A stretch of 64,000 nt of DNA, taken from Promethearchaeota archaeon Loki_b31 (GTDB taxonomy: Archaea; Asgardarchaeota; Lokiarchaeia; Sigyniarchaeales; SOKP01). Location of the stretch: assembly GCA_005222975.1 (NCBI GenBank), contig NJBI01000010.1, positions 1-64,000 of the forward strand, written 5' to 3'. A model generated the notes under the pieces. It ran no database searches. It saw only the letters and a list, made by a program, of their open reading frames with translations, and had not been told where the DNA came from. Position numbers and translations under genes: made by a program. Shown here in pieces: positions 29,784 to 39,234 of the stretch; the first letter of the stretch is position 1, and every line of letters starts with the position of its first letter.

Positions 29784-30638
29784 TTACGTTTGGTATGGAG
29801 CTTTTGCGGGAGTTAGCTTAATTTCTTTCGTTTCGGAACTAATAAAATGTTTGAATAAGTGTTCATAACCAATAATTTGGCTTATTTTACCGTTTTCTAA
29901 CCATATTCCAGATGTATATTCCGGAGCTTCTTTAACTTGATCAAGTGTAGTTATTAGAAAACCATAATCCGCAATCAATAAACCGAAAGGGATTACATTA
30001 TCGCCTTCAATTGAATGTATTTTAACAGAAATTTTTAATAATTTCTTAATTTCTTCTTTTAAATCCTCAAAATACTTCAAGGCAATTACAATTTCCATAT
30101 CGGATGAAAATTTTTTGTTCCATAATTCCTTTAAAATCCATTCATATCCTCCTAATTCTCCCATCAGTAAATCAGGCGTTATAATAAAATAAATCCGGTT
30201 TTCTGACGAGCTAATTAAATCCTTAATTTTTGCTCTAATTTTTTCTCGAGAATTTATTGCCCATACTCTGGGTTCTGATTCTTCTGTGTCGATTTCCAAT
30301 TCAGTTATGGCTTTTTCTAGGATTAATGTATCTTCGATTTTCTTTTTGTATCCTTCTCTAATAGTTTTAAATATTTTTTCAATAGGAATAACTTGGTAAT
30401 TTGCGCCCCTCTTTACCGGTTCTTTTTGGATAAAACCTTTTTCAATTAACCGGTTAAGACTATCGTATACTCTAGCACGATCGACTCCAGAAAATTTTGC
30501 TATATCTGCGGGACTTAAAATTTTATATTTGGCAAGAGTTAGTAAAACTTTGGAATCGTTTTTAGTAAATCCTAACGATTGTAGAGAGAGTTCGATTTCA
30601 TATTCTTCAAGCTTTATAATATCACGACTAAACGGCAA
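29784..30638 (-). CDS. TrmB-family transcriptional regulator
   Basis: LQSLGFTKNDSKVLLTLAKYKILSPADIAKFSGVDRARVYDSLNRLIEKGFI. Confidence 0.85.
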   Translation of the reverse strand: MPFSRDIIKLEEYEIELSLQSLGFTKNDSKVLLTLAKYKILSPADIAKFSGVDRARVYDSLNRLIEKGFIQKEPVKRGANYQVIPIEKIFKTIREGYKKKIEDTLILEKAITELEIDTEESEPRVWAINSREKIRAKIKDLISSSENRIYFIITPDLLMGELGGYEWILKELWNKKFSSDMEIVIALKYFEDLKEEIKKLLKISVKIHSIEGDNVIPFGLLIADYGFLITTLDQVKEAPEYTSGIWLENGKISQIIGYEHLFKHFISSETKEIKLTPAKAPYQT

Positions 30639-31177
30639 GATTGGAATCTAATTCTTTTTTTATTTCGTATTAAATATCTAATTTTGGAACTATTATTTAA
30701 TTTTTATTTTTTCAAAAAAAAGTTGACACTTTTATTAAAACATCTAATTATGCTAAATATTTGATGACATGCATAAAAAGGTACTTTAAGCTAAAAATCC
30801 TATTGTTTAAAACATAAATGTTAATTTAATAAAAAATGAAGATTTCGAATATTTACATGATATTAAATCTTTAATAAAAAAAGAAGATTTCGAACTTTTG
30901 CATGAAATCCTTTTTAAAATCACATTCCAGTGAAATTAAACAATCAAAAAAAATTTATTCCCAATTTAATAAATTTTAAAAATTTATTTTAATAATGGTA
31001 TTTTGTCGGACAAATAATCTTTAGTAAATTTTAGATACATAATAAATAATTAACAAAATTTCCATAAAGTAATATTCCGAACCATAATATTTATATAATA
31101 GAAAATCGTAGTTATTATTAATTATAAATTTAATTTAAAACAGTTCAATTCAAAAAAAATTAGTGGAGGAATAAATC

Positions 31178-31408
31178 ATGGCAAAAAAAGCCCCAGCAAA
31201 AAAAAGCGATAGTTATATTGCAAAAGCTCCAATTCGGCGATTAATGAAAAAAGAAGGCGCTGATTTAGTTGCTGCCGATGCTCTAGATAAACTTATCGGT
31301 TTTCTCGAAAAAACAGCCGCAGACGCAACTAAAGAAGCTATTAAGATTACGAAAGCTGATAAACGAAAGAGAGTTACTGCTGCTGATATTCGAAAAGCTA
31401 CAAGATAA
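31178..31408 (+). CDS. Archaeal histone with short Lys-rich N-terminal extension
   Basis: IAKAPIRRLMKKEGADLVAADALDKL...KRKRVTAADIRKA; GGAGG SD upstream. Confidence 0.95.
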   Translation: MAKKAPAKKSDSYIAKAPIRRLMKKEGADLVAADALDKLIGFLEKTAADATKEAIKITKADKRKRVTAADIRKATR

Positions 31409-31467
31409 GTGATTCAGTTTTTAATAATTTAGTTTTTATCTTTTTTTTACTTTTTTTCTTATTATAA

Positions 31468-32403
31468 TTAAAACGAGTTGGTTATCAATAATTCCTTTAT
31501 TTCTCCTCTTTTACTTCCATCACTATTTATAGCTCTTTTAGCGTAAAGGATGTTTATTTGATATTCTTTATATAAATCTAAAATAAAATCAGAATAAGAA
31601 TTACTCAACATTACCTTACAACCCCGTTCATCTAAATTTTTATATACATTGAAAAGCCTGATTTGGTCTTCTTTGCCAAAATTACTCTTAGTATAACTGG
31701 TAAAATTAGCAGAACGCGATATTGGAACATAAGGTGGATCAAAATAAATGAAATCATCTTTCTCCGCAAAATCTAAACATTTTTCAAATGAGTCATTTAT
31801 TAATAAAACATTTTTTAGAGCTTTGTGAATAGCAACTAAATTTTCTTCATCGCAGAATTTAGGGTTCCTATACTTTCCAAAAGGCACGTTAAACTGTCCT
31901 TTGCTATTTACTCTATATAATCCATTAAAGCAACAGCGATTCAAATATATAGTTCTTGAAGCCTTGTTAACATCTGACAATTTATTATATTCTTCGGGAT
32001 TTCTATCCTTACTCCGTACTTCGTAATAATAATCTTTTTCATTTTTGTGGTTTTTAAGGGATTTTATGAGTTCAGAAACATTATTTTTTATTAATTTATA
32101 GGTATTAATTAATTCTTTATTTACATCAATTAATATAGCCGTTTCGGGTAATAAATAAAAAAAGATAGCTCCGCCGCCCACAAAAGGTTCAATATATTTA
32201 TTGAATTCTTTAGGAAAATAATCGTTCATTTGTAGAATTAATTGTCTTTTACCGCCTACCCATTTTATAAAAGGTTTAGGTACATCTACGATAGATTTCT
32301 TCCTTCTATTTTGCTCTTTTTTAATATCAAGATATTGAATTTTTTCATCATTTTTTCGTAAAAAATTTTGCAATGATTTTTGGGTCAAGCTTTTTTCATT
32401 CAA
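31468..32403 (-). CDS. dam: D12-class DNA adenine methyltransferase (Dam-like)
   Basis: PFIKWVGGKRQL, EPFVGGGAIFF, FIYFDPPYVPIS. Confidence 0.92.
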   Translation of the reverse strand: MNEKSLTQKSLQNFLRKNDEKIQYLDIKKEQNRRKKSIVDVPKPFIKWVGGKRQLILQMNDYFPKEFNKYIEPFVGGGAIFFYLLPETAILIDVNKELINTYKLIKNNVSELIKSLKNHKNEKDYYYEVRSKDRNPEEYNKLSDVNKASRTIYLNRCCFNGLYRVNSKGQFNVPFGKYRNPKFCDEENLVAIHKALKNVLLINDSFEKCLDFAEKDDFIYFDPPYVPISRSANFTSYTKSNFGKEDQIRLFNVYKNLDERGCKVMLSNSYSDFILDLYKEYQINILYAKRAINSDGSKRGEIKELLITNSF

Positions 32404-32546
32404 CGTTAAAATTTCATTTTTTCTAATATTGTTAAATCAATTAAATCTAATATTTCTATTGATATCAACTATTTAATTAATTTTATTACGACATAAATAT
32501 CTTAAAATCAAGGATATAAAAGGAAGAAACCTTTTGGTTTTTGAAA

Positions 32547-33068
32547 TTATTCAAACTTCTCAAAAAATTCCTTATTAAGAAATTTATCAATATTATCCTT
32601 TAATTTTTTCCTGACGGAATCCAATCCTTCAGGAACAATTCGAGTTTTGCTAACAATATCAATGTATCCTAATTCTGAGCCATATCTTGGAACTAAATGG
32701 AAATGGAAATGTTCTATGCTTGCTCCAGCGTCTTTTCCTTGATTAATTCCAATATTATACCCCATTGGATTGTATAATTCATCAAGTAATAATTGTAAGC
32801 CTTGAATCGTTCTTGATATATGGACGATTTCTTCTTTCTTTAAATCGGTAAATTTTGTGATATGACGATTTGGAACGCACATGAGATGTCCGGGATTGAA
32901 GGGGTATAAGTTTAAAATAACAAAGCAGATTTCATCTTCGAAAATTTTTAATGAAACTACTCTTTCGTCATTCATTCTGATAGAGCATAAAATACAATCA
33001 ACATCAGGTTTTGCTTTTCCTTGAACATAATCTAATTTTCCTAATGCTTGTAACCATTTCTCGAAAAT
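32547..33068 (-). CDS. HIT-family protein
   Basis: VDCILCSI...NLYPFNPGHLMCVPNRH, HFHFHLVPR; extended N-terminus, ATT start proposed at 33068. Confidence 0.85.
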   Translation of the reverse strand: MFEKWLQALGKLDYVQGKAKPDVDCILCSIRMNDERVVSLKIFEDEICFVILNLYPFNPGHLMCVPNRHITKFTDLKKEEIVHISRTIQGLQLLLDELYNPMGYNIGINQGKDAGASIEHFHFHLVPRYGSELGYIDIVSKTRIVPEGLDSVRKKLKDNIDKFLNKEFFEKFE

Positions 33069-33097
33069 TACATTTCACCTACTCATCAATTTAATTG

Positions 33098-33628
33098 TTA
33101 TGAATATAAAGAGAAATCTGAAGTAAAATCTTTAGATTTAGAATAATCTCCGGGTTTGATTTTACCCATACAATATTCATTTAAAATCATGTTTGAATAA
33201 GCTGCACATGTAAATACCTTACGTATGCTTTTAAAAAAAGAATTTTTTGAAATAGTACCATCTTTTTTAAGGAAGATTTGATCGCTTACTTCGTATCGAA
33301 ATTTCTGAGTATCGATTCTAAAAAAAACATCACGAATTAGAAAAAATTTCCTCAAATCCATAAAAAATTGTAATTTTCTGTTATCTTCTAGAGCGTTTAA
33401 GGCATCCACTTGTTGAGGGGCTATTTGAATTGGGTTAGAAATTATAATTAAATCTTTATTTTTAGGTTTTAAAGCAACCATTTTTTGTGCTATAGGGCTA
33501 GGCGGGAATATAAATTGAAAGCCAAATTCAAGTTTTTTATCATCAATTGGAATTTTTTTTCTTAAAAGACCTTCATCTAATAGATATTCTTGGATTAGAT
33601 GTTTTATATTGCTCTCGGTATCAGTCAT
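33098..33628 (-). CDS. Uncharacterised archaeal protein, possibly DUF2299-like
   Basis: Single intact ORF; family assignment tentative. Confidence 0.4.
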   Translation of the reverse strand: MTDTESNIKHLIQEYLLDEGLLRKKIPIDDKKLEFGFQFIFPPSPIAQKMVALKPKNKDLIIISNPIQIAPQQVDALNALEDNRKLQFFMDLRKFFLIRDVFFRIDTQKFRYEVSDQIFLKKDGTISKNSFFKSIRKVFTCAAYSNMILNEYCMGKIKPGDYSKSKDFTSDFSLYS

Positions 33629-33776
33629 TATTATTCGTAATCTTTGATTCGATATAAAACGTACAATTTTTAAGGGATGGATTAATTTCCTAATAATTAC
33701 TTAAATCTTGAAATTATTAATAGTAAGTATAAATATATCGTCTAACAATCAGGATTTAGACAATAATTTAATGGCT

Positions 33777-34268
33777 CTAATCCCAAAGTAATTTAGATCC
33801 GCATTTAGGACAAGGATTTGAATTAACGGGTATTAATTGATGGCAAATAGGACAATTCTCTGCAAGTTTAGGTTGCTTTGAGGCGCTTTGCGAAGCAATA
33901 GGTCTTGAATTATGATTGGGTGTGATTGAAATGGGAATATTCGGAGTAGTAGAACCGTATTTGGTTTTAAGATATTCGATGAACTCCTGCTCTGATTGAT
34001 TCATTTTCTTAGTTAAAGAGTTCCCACTCGTTATTATCATACACGCAACTACGCCTAATGGGAGGAATGTCATTTCATTAAAGGGTAATTCATTTAATAA
34101 TATCCCAACTACAATAAATAATAATATGGCAACACCAATTAACACGCCAATGAGGCTTGAACGGATCGATTTATTTGCCTTTTTTTTATATTCGGTGTAA
34201 TCATCATCCGTTAAAGTAATTCCATGTTCATTTTTTATCTTTGATACAAAGAGAGTCTTTTGTTTCAT
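33777..34268 (-). CDS. Two-TM membrane protein with C-terminal zinc ribbon
   Basis: Hydrophobic segments and CPICHQLIPVNSNPCPKCGSKL. Confidence 0.6.
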   Translation of the reverse strand: MKQKTLFVSKIKNEHGITLTDDDYTEYKKKANKSIRSSLIGVLIGVAILLFIVVGILLNELPFNEMTFLPLGVVACMIITSGNSLTKKMNQSEQEFIEYLKTKYGSTTPNIPISITPNHNSRPIASQSASKQPKLAENCPICHQLIPVNSNPCPKCGSKLLWD

Positions 34269-34495
34269 AATTTAGTAGTAAAATTGCAGTAATTTAAACT
34301 TATGTTTATAGAAAAGGGCATAAGAATATCATAAAATGGAGAAGAATTATTGGTGTGGTTGTGATTTAGAAAATGTGTTTAATAAATTATTTATCCCGTC
34401 ACTTAAAGAAATGTTGAGTGTGGATATAAGCGTTGGAAGGCAAGTAAAATATTGATCATAATAAAATAGTAGGAGAAAAATTAACCTAAATTAGG

Positions 34496-34858
34496 TTAAT
34501 ATTTACCTTTTGGTCTAGTTTGAGGTTGAACTCCTGCGTTCTTTAATTTTTCAATATTTTTTACTAAATCTTCTGAAGAAGTGCTGTAAATAACTTGTAG
34601 AGTGTCTAAATCTATATATAAGGAGCCAACAATCCCCAATCCCATCAATTGATTATCTTTATCTATAAAAGTATTATCAAGATTCATTTTAATCGCTTTT
34701 TTATTGCCCTCAAGCTCAACAAGTTGCGGTTGACACGCAGTGTACCCCGCTCCTCTATTTTTAATCACATAACTCATTATTGCGTAGTCTAATTCGTCGT
34801 TGATCTCTCCTTGCTCTTGGAGAATTTTTACCACATTTGGAGGGTTTTGCGATGACAT
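34496..34858 (-). CDS. Uncharacterised 120-aa protein
   Basis: Intact ORF in conserved-looking gene context. Confidence 0.45.
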   Translation of the reverse strand: MSSQNPPNVVKILQEQGEINDELDYAIMSYVIKNRGAGYTACQPQLVELEGNKKAIKMNLDNTFIDKDNQLMGLGIVGSLYIDLDTLQVIYSTSSEDLVKNIEKLKNAGVQPQTRPKGKY

Positions 34859-34935
34859 ATTTATATAACTATATCATTTAAATAGAACTTTAAAGGGACA
34901 GAATTCACATTATGGATTTTGTTATAATAAAATTT

Positions 34936-35187
34936 TTATTTTTCAATAATAACTTCATCAACCGAGTGCAGGGCACAGTTCATGCTTTCTAAAATATCCT
35001 TTATTGAATCCAATGTAAGGGCTTCAGTACCTTTAATGGTTAAAAAAATTGAGGTTGTTTTTTGGTCTATCTCGTCTGTCTTAATCTGCACGTATGTAAC
35101 ACCCTCAGTTTCTATTAAGGTACGGCCGATCAGTTCGTTATCAGGAGTGTGTGGTTTCAAAACATCTAATTTGAAAGTAATATTCAT
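34936..35187 (-). CDS. DUF211-family protein
   Basis: LDVLKPHTPDNELIGRTLIETEGVTYVQI ... HSVDEVIIEK. Confidence 0.75.
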   Translation of the reverse strand: MNITFKLDVLKPHTPDNELIGRTLIETEGVTYVQIKTDEIDQKTTSIFLTIKGTEALTLDSIKDILESMNCALHSVDEVIIEK

Positions 35188-35264
35188 AATTTAATAAATT
35201 AAATATTTAATTAAAATTATTTCAATAATTGATTAAATTGTATTTATAATTTATTTTTATTAGT

Positions 35265-35960
35265 TCATAAAAATTTTTCAAGTGTTTCAATTAATTTAGA
35301 TGGAATTTCTTCTGGTTCGATAATTTTATTAGCTTTCTTGAAAAATTCTCTTTTCAAGTAATTTGGAATTTTAGTGTTTAAAGCGATAGAACGCGATCCT
35401 ATGTTAATCGCTGCTTCAATATCTCGCCCGGTATCCCCTATAACAACAATTTGATCAGATTTTACATCTATTTTCTCACATATGTGTTTTAAATGATCTG
35501 GGTGCGGTTTAAGATTTTTAGTATTGTCACGACCTACTATGACTTCAAAGTAGTGAAAGATACCTGCTGTTTCTAGTGAAATTCTTGCGTTGTTATGGGT
35601 ATTATACGTAAAAACAGCTTGTTTAAGTCTTTTCTTTTTTGCAAACTCTAAAACCTGGTCTATACCCTGAGTTAAAGTCGCTTTAATGGCAGCTTCGTGT
35701 TCGACTTGAATTACGGCGTTATTCACTTCGTTAATAATTTCTTTAATTTTTTCGGAAGAAAACCCTAATTCATTAAATATTACTCTGGAGATTTTAACAT
35801 TTTCTAAAATAGGCATTTCAATTGAAATGTTTTCCTTTGGTATCCCATAATCTCTTAATACTTTAATAGCCTTCCTTCGAGCTTTAACCGAGTTAATTTT
35901 AAAATGTATTAAGGTACCGTCCAAATCCCATATAATTGCTTTAATAGGTTTTTCGTTCAT
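35265..35960 (-). CDS. HAD-family hydrolase
   Basis: IIWDLDGTLIHF, VIGDTGRDIEAA. Confidence 0.9.
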   Translation of the reverse strand: MNEKPIKAIIWDLDGTLIHFKINSVKARRKAIKVLRDYGIPKENISIEMPILENVKISRVIFNELGFSSEKIKEIINEVNNAVIQVEHEAAIKATLTQGIDQVLEFAKKKRLKQAVFTYNTHNNARISLETAGIFHYFEVIVGRDNTKNLKPHPDHLKHICEKIDVKSDQIVVIGDTGRDIEAAINIGSRSIALNTKIPNYLKREFFKKANKIIEPEEIPSKLIETLEKFL

Positions 35961-36545
35961 TTAAAATACCAAATCGGAATATACCGGCCCTGTAGGCGTT
36001 AAAACAGACTTCTTTAGTTTTACCTGGCTTACATTAAAAGGTCCAAATTCGAAATTTTTATTCTCGTTAATTAGTTTTTTTAGCACATCAAAAGTTTTAT
36101 AATTTACTTTATCCCTTCTCAATCTTCCTATCGTAAGATGCGGTTTAAATTCAGTTCTTTTATCTTTTTGAATTTTCAATCGCTCAGATAAGAGTTGTTC
36201 TATTGTATTTTTAATTTGCTGTAAAAATTGAACATCTCCAATAAGTTTTACCCATAAAACAGAGAATTTGTTAAATTGACCTACCCCTCTAAGACTATAT
36301 TCAATGGTTTTTCCTTGAAACATGCTTTTGTTTACATCTTCTTTCAAAATTTCATAAATTTTTGATGCCATGGATTCAGAAATGTTTCCCAAAAATTTTA
36401 CAGTCATATGAAGGTTTTCTGGTTCTACTACTTTAAGTTTAGGCTGATTTTGTTTTAATCGAGATGAGAAAGCCTGAATTTTCTCTATCGTGTTTTTATC
36501 TTTTAATTCGATCGCTATAAATGCTCTAATCATGATTACATCCAA
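35961..36545 (-). CDS. thpR: RNA 2',3'-cyclic phosphodiesterase
   Basis: MIRAFIAIEL, LHMTVKFLG, PHLTIGRLR (two HxT motifs); true start probably 36533. Confidence 0.88.
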   Translation of the reverse strand: MDVIMIRAFIAIELKDKNTIEKIQAFSSRLKQNQPKLKVVEPENLHMTVKFLGNISESMASKIYEILKEDVNKSMFQGKTIEYSLRGVGQFNKFSVLWVKLIGDVQFLQQIKNTIEQLLSERLKIQKDKRTEFKPHLTIGRLRRDKVNYKTFDVLKKLINENKNFEFGPFNVSQVKLKKSVLTPTGPVYSDLVF

Positions 36546-36577
36546 ATTAATGTTAATATTACAAGTTTTTTGACGAT

Positions 36578-37540
36578 CTACCTTTCAATTTTGCCAGGAA
36601 GATAGAAATCATACTTTTTCTTAAAGACTTTAGTTTTAAGAAATCTATCAAAGCGTCTCACACTTTGAAAAATAACCCACATACTACTGTCACTTTTGTA
36701 ATATTTTTTAACTTCTTCTAATGTTAACGGTTCAATATCGAAATCAATTGCTTCTTCTTCGAAGAATTTATTGACAAGGTTAATCAATTCAGGGATAAGT
36801 TCGGGTTTTTGTTCCTTAAAGAAATTTGCGACTAAATCAATTGTAACCTTCCTCCAGTCGTAATATCTTCCTACAGTTTCTTCAAGAAATAAAGCTTTTA
36901 ATAACCACCTTAGAAATGAAGGGGCACTTTTCAAAAATAGGACTGCCTCCATCGCTTCGTTACCATTAACCCTAAACATTGGTGTACTCGTATCGAAATA
37001 CATTAGTTTTGTATCAAGATCAACTTTGGGATTGTTAGGATCGAAACCAATAATGGCAAAGTTAGATATTTGACCATCTAACCCTAAATCTATATTATTA
37101 TGGTTTTTACTATAATCCCACACTTTCTTCATTTCTCTCATTACAAGTAGAATTAAAGATTTAATGTCTTGATCGCTCAATTGATGAATTACCTTATGCC
37201 CTACTGATTCTGAGGGGAGTTTTTCTTGAACACAATAAAATTGAATTTTTCCCTCTTCGTCTTTAAACCATGCTACATCGTACTCAGGTAGATTTAGCCC
37301 CACATCTTCTTTTAAAAGTCTATTGTATTCGTTATATGCCCAAATATGTCTTTCGACTTGCGTTTCATTATCAAAAATTGGAATCCTTTTATAGGCTATT
37401 TGCTCTGGGTTATTCAAAAGCTCAAAAACGAGGCTTATTTCACCGTAACCTAAAATTTTTATTGGTACTTCTCCTTTTTCAGGATCAGAAGTATCAATTG
37501 ACTTTTCTAACTTTTTTAAAACTTCTATATCAATTTTCAT
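36578..37540 (-). CDS. Protein-kinase/APH-fold-like protein
   Basis: GYGEISLVFEL...AYKRIPIF; LGLDGQISNFAI...LMYFDTSTP. Confidence 0.45.
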   Translation of the reverse strand: MKIDIEVLKKLEKSIDTSDPEKGEVPIKILGYGEISLVFELLNNPEQIAYKRIPIFDNETQVERHIWAYNEYNRLLKEDVGLNLPEYDVAWFKDEEGKIQFYCVQEKLPSESVGHKVIHQLSDQDIKSLILLVMREMKKVWDYSKNHNNIDLGLDGQISNFAIIGFDPNNPKVDLDTKLMYFDTSTPMFRVNGNEAMEAVLFLKSAPSFLRWLLKALFLEETVGRYYDWRKVTIDLVANFFKEQKPELIPELINLVNKFFEEEAIDFDIEPLTLEEVKKYYKSDSSMWVIFQSVRRFDRFLKTKVFKKKYDFYLPGKIER

Positions 37541-37714
37541 ATCTAATCAATTCACTTCTTTAATATTTAAAAAAATTAACTTAAATCTTTATAAAATTAA
37601 CTCAAAAGTTCAATATTAATATTTTTTAAAAAGAATTGATTCTAAAAAAATAATTACCTTTTTTTTAAATAAATAGATCGAATCTATTGTTAGTTTTGTT
37701 TATTTGAATGAATG

Positions 37715-37972
37715 CTAATCTTGTTTTGAATCATCCTTTAAAATAAAAATAAGACTCAATAATAAGATAAGTGCCACAAAACAAAAAAAAACAATTAGGC
37801 TCGCAATAATAAGAGATATCATTAATGGATTTGACATATTTATTATCCATGATATTGCTACTAAAAGCCAAAAACTCAATCCAAAAAGTATGAAAAAAAT
37901 AGTAAAGACATAAACAGAATGATATCGTTCTAATTTCTTTTCTAAATCATTAATTTTTTTTTCTAATTCCAA
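37715..37972 (-). CDS. Small two-TM membrane protein
   Basis: Coiled N-terminus plus two hydrophobic helices. Confidence 0.5.
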   Translation of the reverse strand: MELEKKINDLEKKLERYHSVYVFTIFFILFGLSFWLLVAISWIINMSNPLMISLIIASLIVFFCFVALILLLSLIFILKDDSKQD

Positions 37973-38080
37973 ATCTTAGAGCCCCCTTTAGTGTTTAGTT
38001 ATGTTAAAATAAGTTGAGTTTAAATAAAAGTTTTTCCAAAAAAATCTTGGTCAAGATAAAGAGAAATATCTCAGAATCAA

Positions 38081-39124
38081 TTAATATTTTCCAAATTTCT
38101 CTACTAAGGTTTTTGCAATTCCTAAATTTCTGCTTGCCATAGTTAATGGTTCCCAGGGCCACTCGCATCCTGCGGCATACATAAACATCCCACCTGGTTT
38201 TCCTAATTCGATTGTTTTTTCCACTTCGCTAATAACATCGCTAATTGAATAAGTTGTGCTTCCCAATATCTGTGTATTAGTATTTCCTCTAATACAATTA
38301 TTTGTCCCGATCTTCTCTTTAGCTAATTTTAAGTCTACTTGATAATCTAAATCTAAAATTGCCGCGTTTGTATTTGATATTAACTTAAGCATGTCTCTCC
38401 CTTCCTTATCTATCACCGAATTATCGCCACAAACATGATACAACACCGGAACATTACTCTGAATATTATCGAATAGTTCTTTTGTTGCCTTTAAACAGCA
38501 TTTTTCATACCGCATTGGACCAATTTGAGATATCGCGGAATCACCAGCGCCAATAATATTCGCTCCAACTTCGATCTGCATTTTAGCAAACTCTTTTTGT
38601 ATTGGTAGTATTCGATTTATGAGATCTCTTATTTTTTTTTCCCAATCTTGATGCTTACATAACATCAGAACATTTACCAAATCAAATAGGCAGCAAATTT
38701 CGGCAAAGGGAGCCTCTATCCATCCGATAATGCATTGTTCACCTCCAACTTTTTCGCTCAATAGTTTGACAGCGTTAACCCTATTTATTATTCTCTTATT
38801 TGAATTTAAATCAGGTATTTCGAGTGAGTCAAATTCATCAATTTTTAAGTAAGTTTTTGCTACAGGAGTATGACTCTTCCAATTTATTTCCACGCCCCAC
38901 GCGTTAGCTTCGCGATATGCGTCTGTAGATACATTCACATGATCAATTCCAAAAAAATCAGAGCATTTTGTTTGAGCTTTAGCCAAAATTTCGGGGTTTT
39001 GGCAGTATTCGCGATTATAATCGACATTGTTCAAGCTGGCTGCAAGGTGCATAATAAATGGGTTAAAGGGTATCTTCTCGGGCGTTCCATTAATCGCAGA
39101 GAGGGTTAATTCCAATCGGTTCAT
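38081..39124 (-). CDS. Uroporphyrinogen decarboxylase-family (MtaA/CmuA-like) protein
   Basis: Overall URO-D pattern: ...PFAEICCLFD..., YHVCGDNS, GNTNTQIL. Confidence 0.75.
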   Translation of the reverse strand: MNRLELTLSAINGTPEKIPFNPFIMHLAASLNNVDYNREYCQNPEILAKAQTKCSDFFGIDHVNVSTDAYREANAWGVEINWKSHTPVAKTYLKIDEFDSLEIPDLNSNKRIINRVNAVKLLSEKVGGEQCIIGWIEAPFAEICCLFDLVNVLMLCKHQDWEKKIRDLINRILPIQKEFAKMQIEVGANIIGAGDSAISQIGPMRYEKCCLKATKELFDNIQSNVPVLYHVCGDNSVIDKEGRDMLKLISNTNAAILDLDYQVDLKLAKEKIGTNNCIRGNTNTQILGSTTYSISDVISEVEKTIELGKPGGMFMYAAGCEWPWEPLTMASRNLGIAKTLVEKFGKY

Positions 39125-39234
39125 TTTCTATAGAAGTTCTATAAAACTTTGAAAAATTATTTATTTTCTTTCCAGAATTTTTTATTAATATTAAATTTGG
39201 TTAAGTTTTTATTTATAATAATTCTTTTTTTCTC

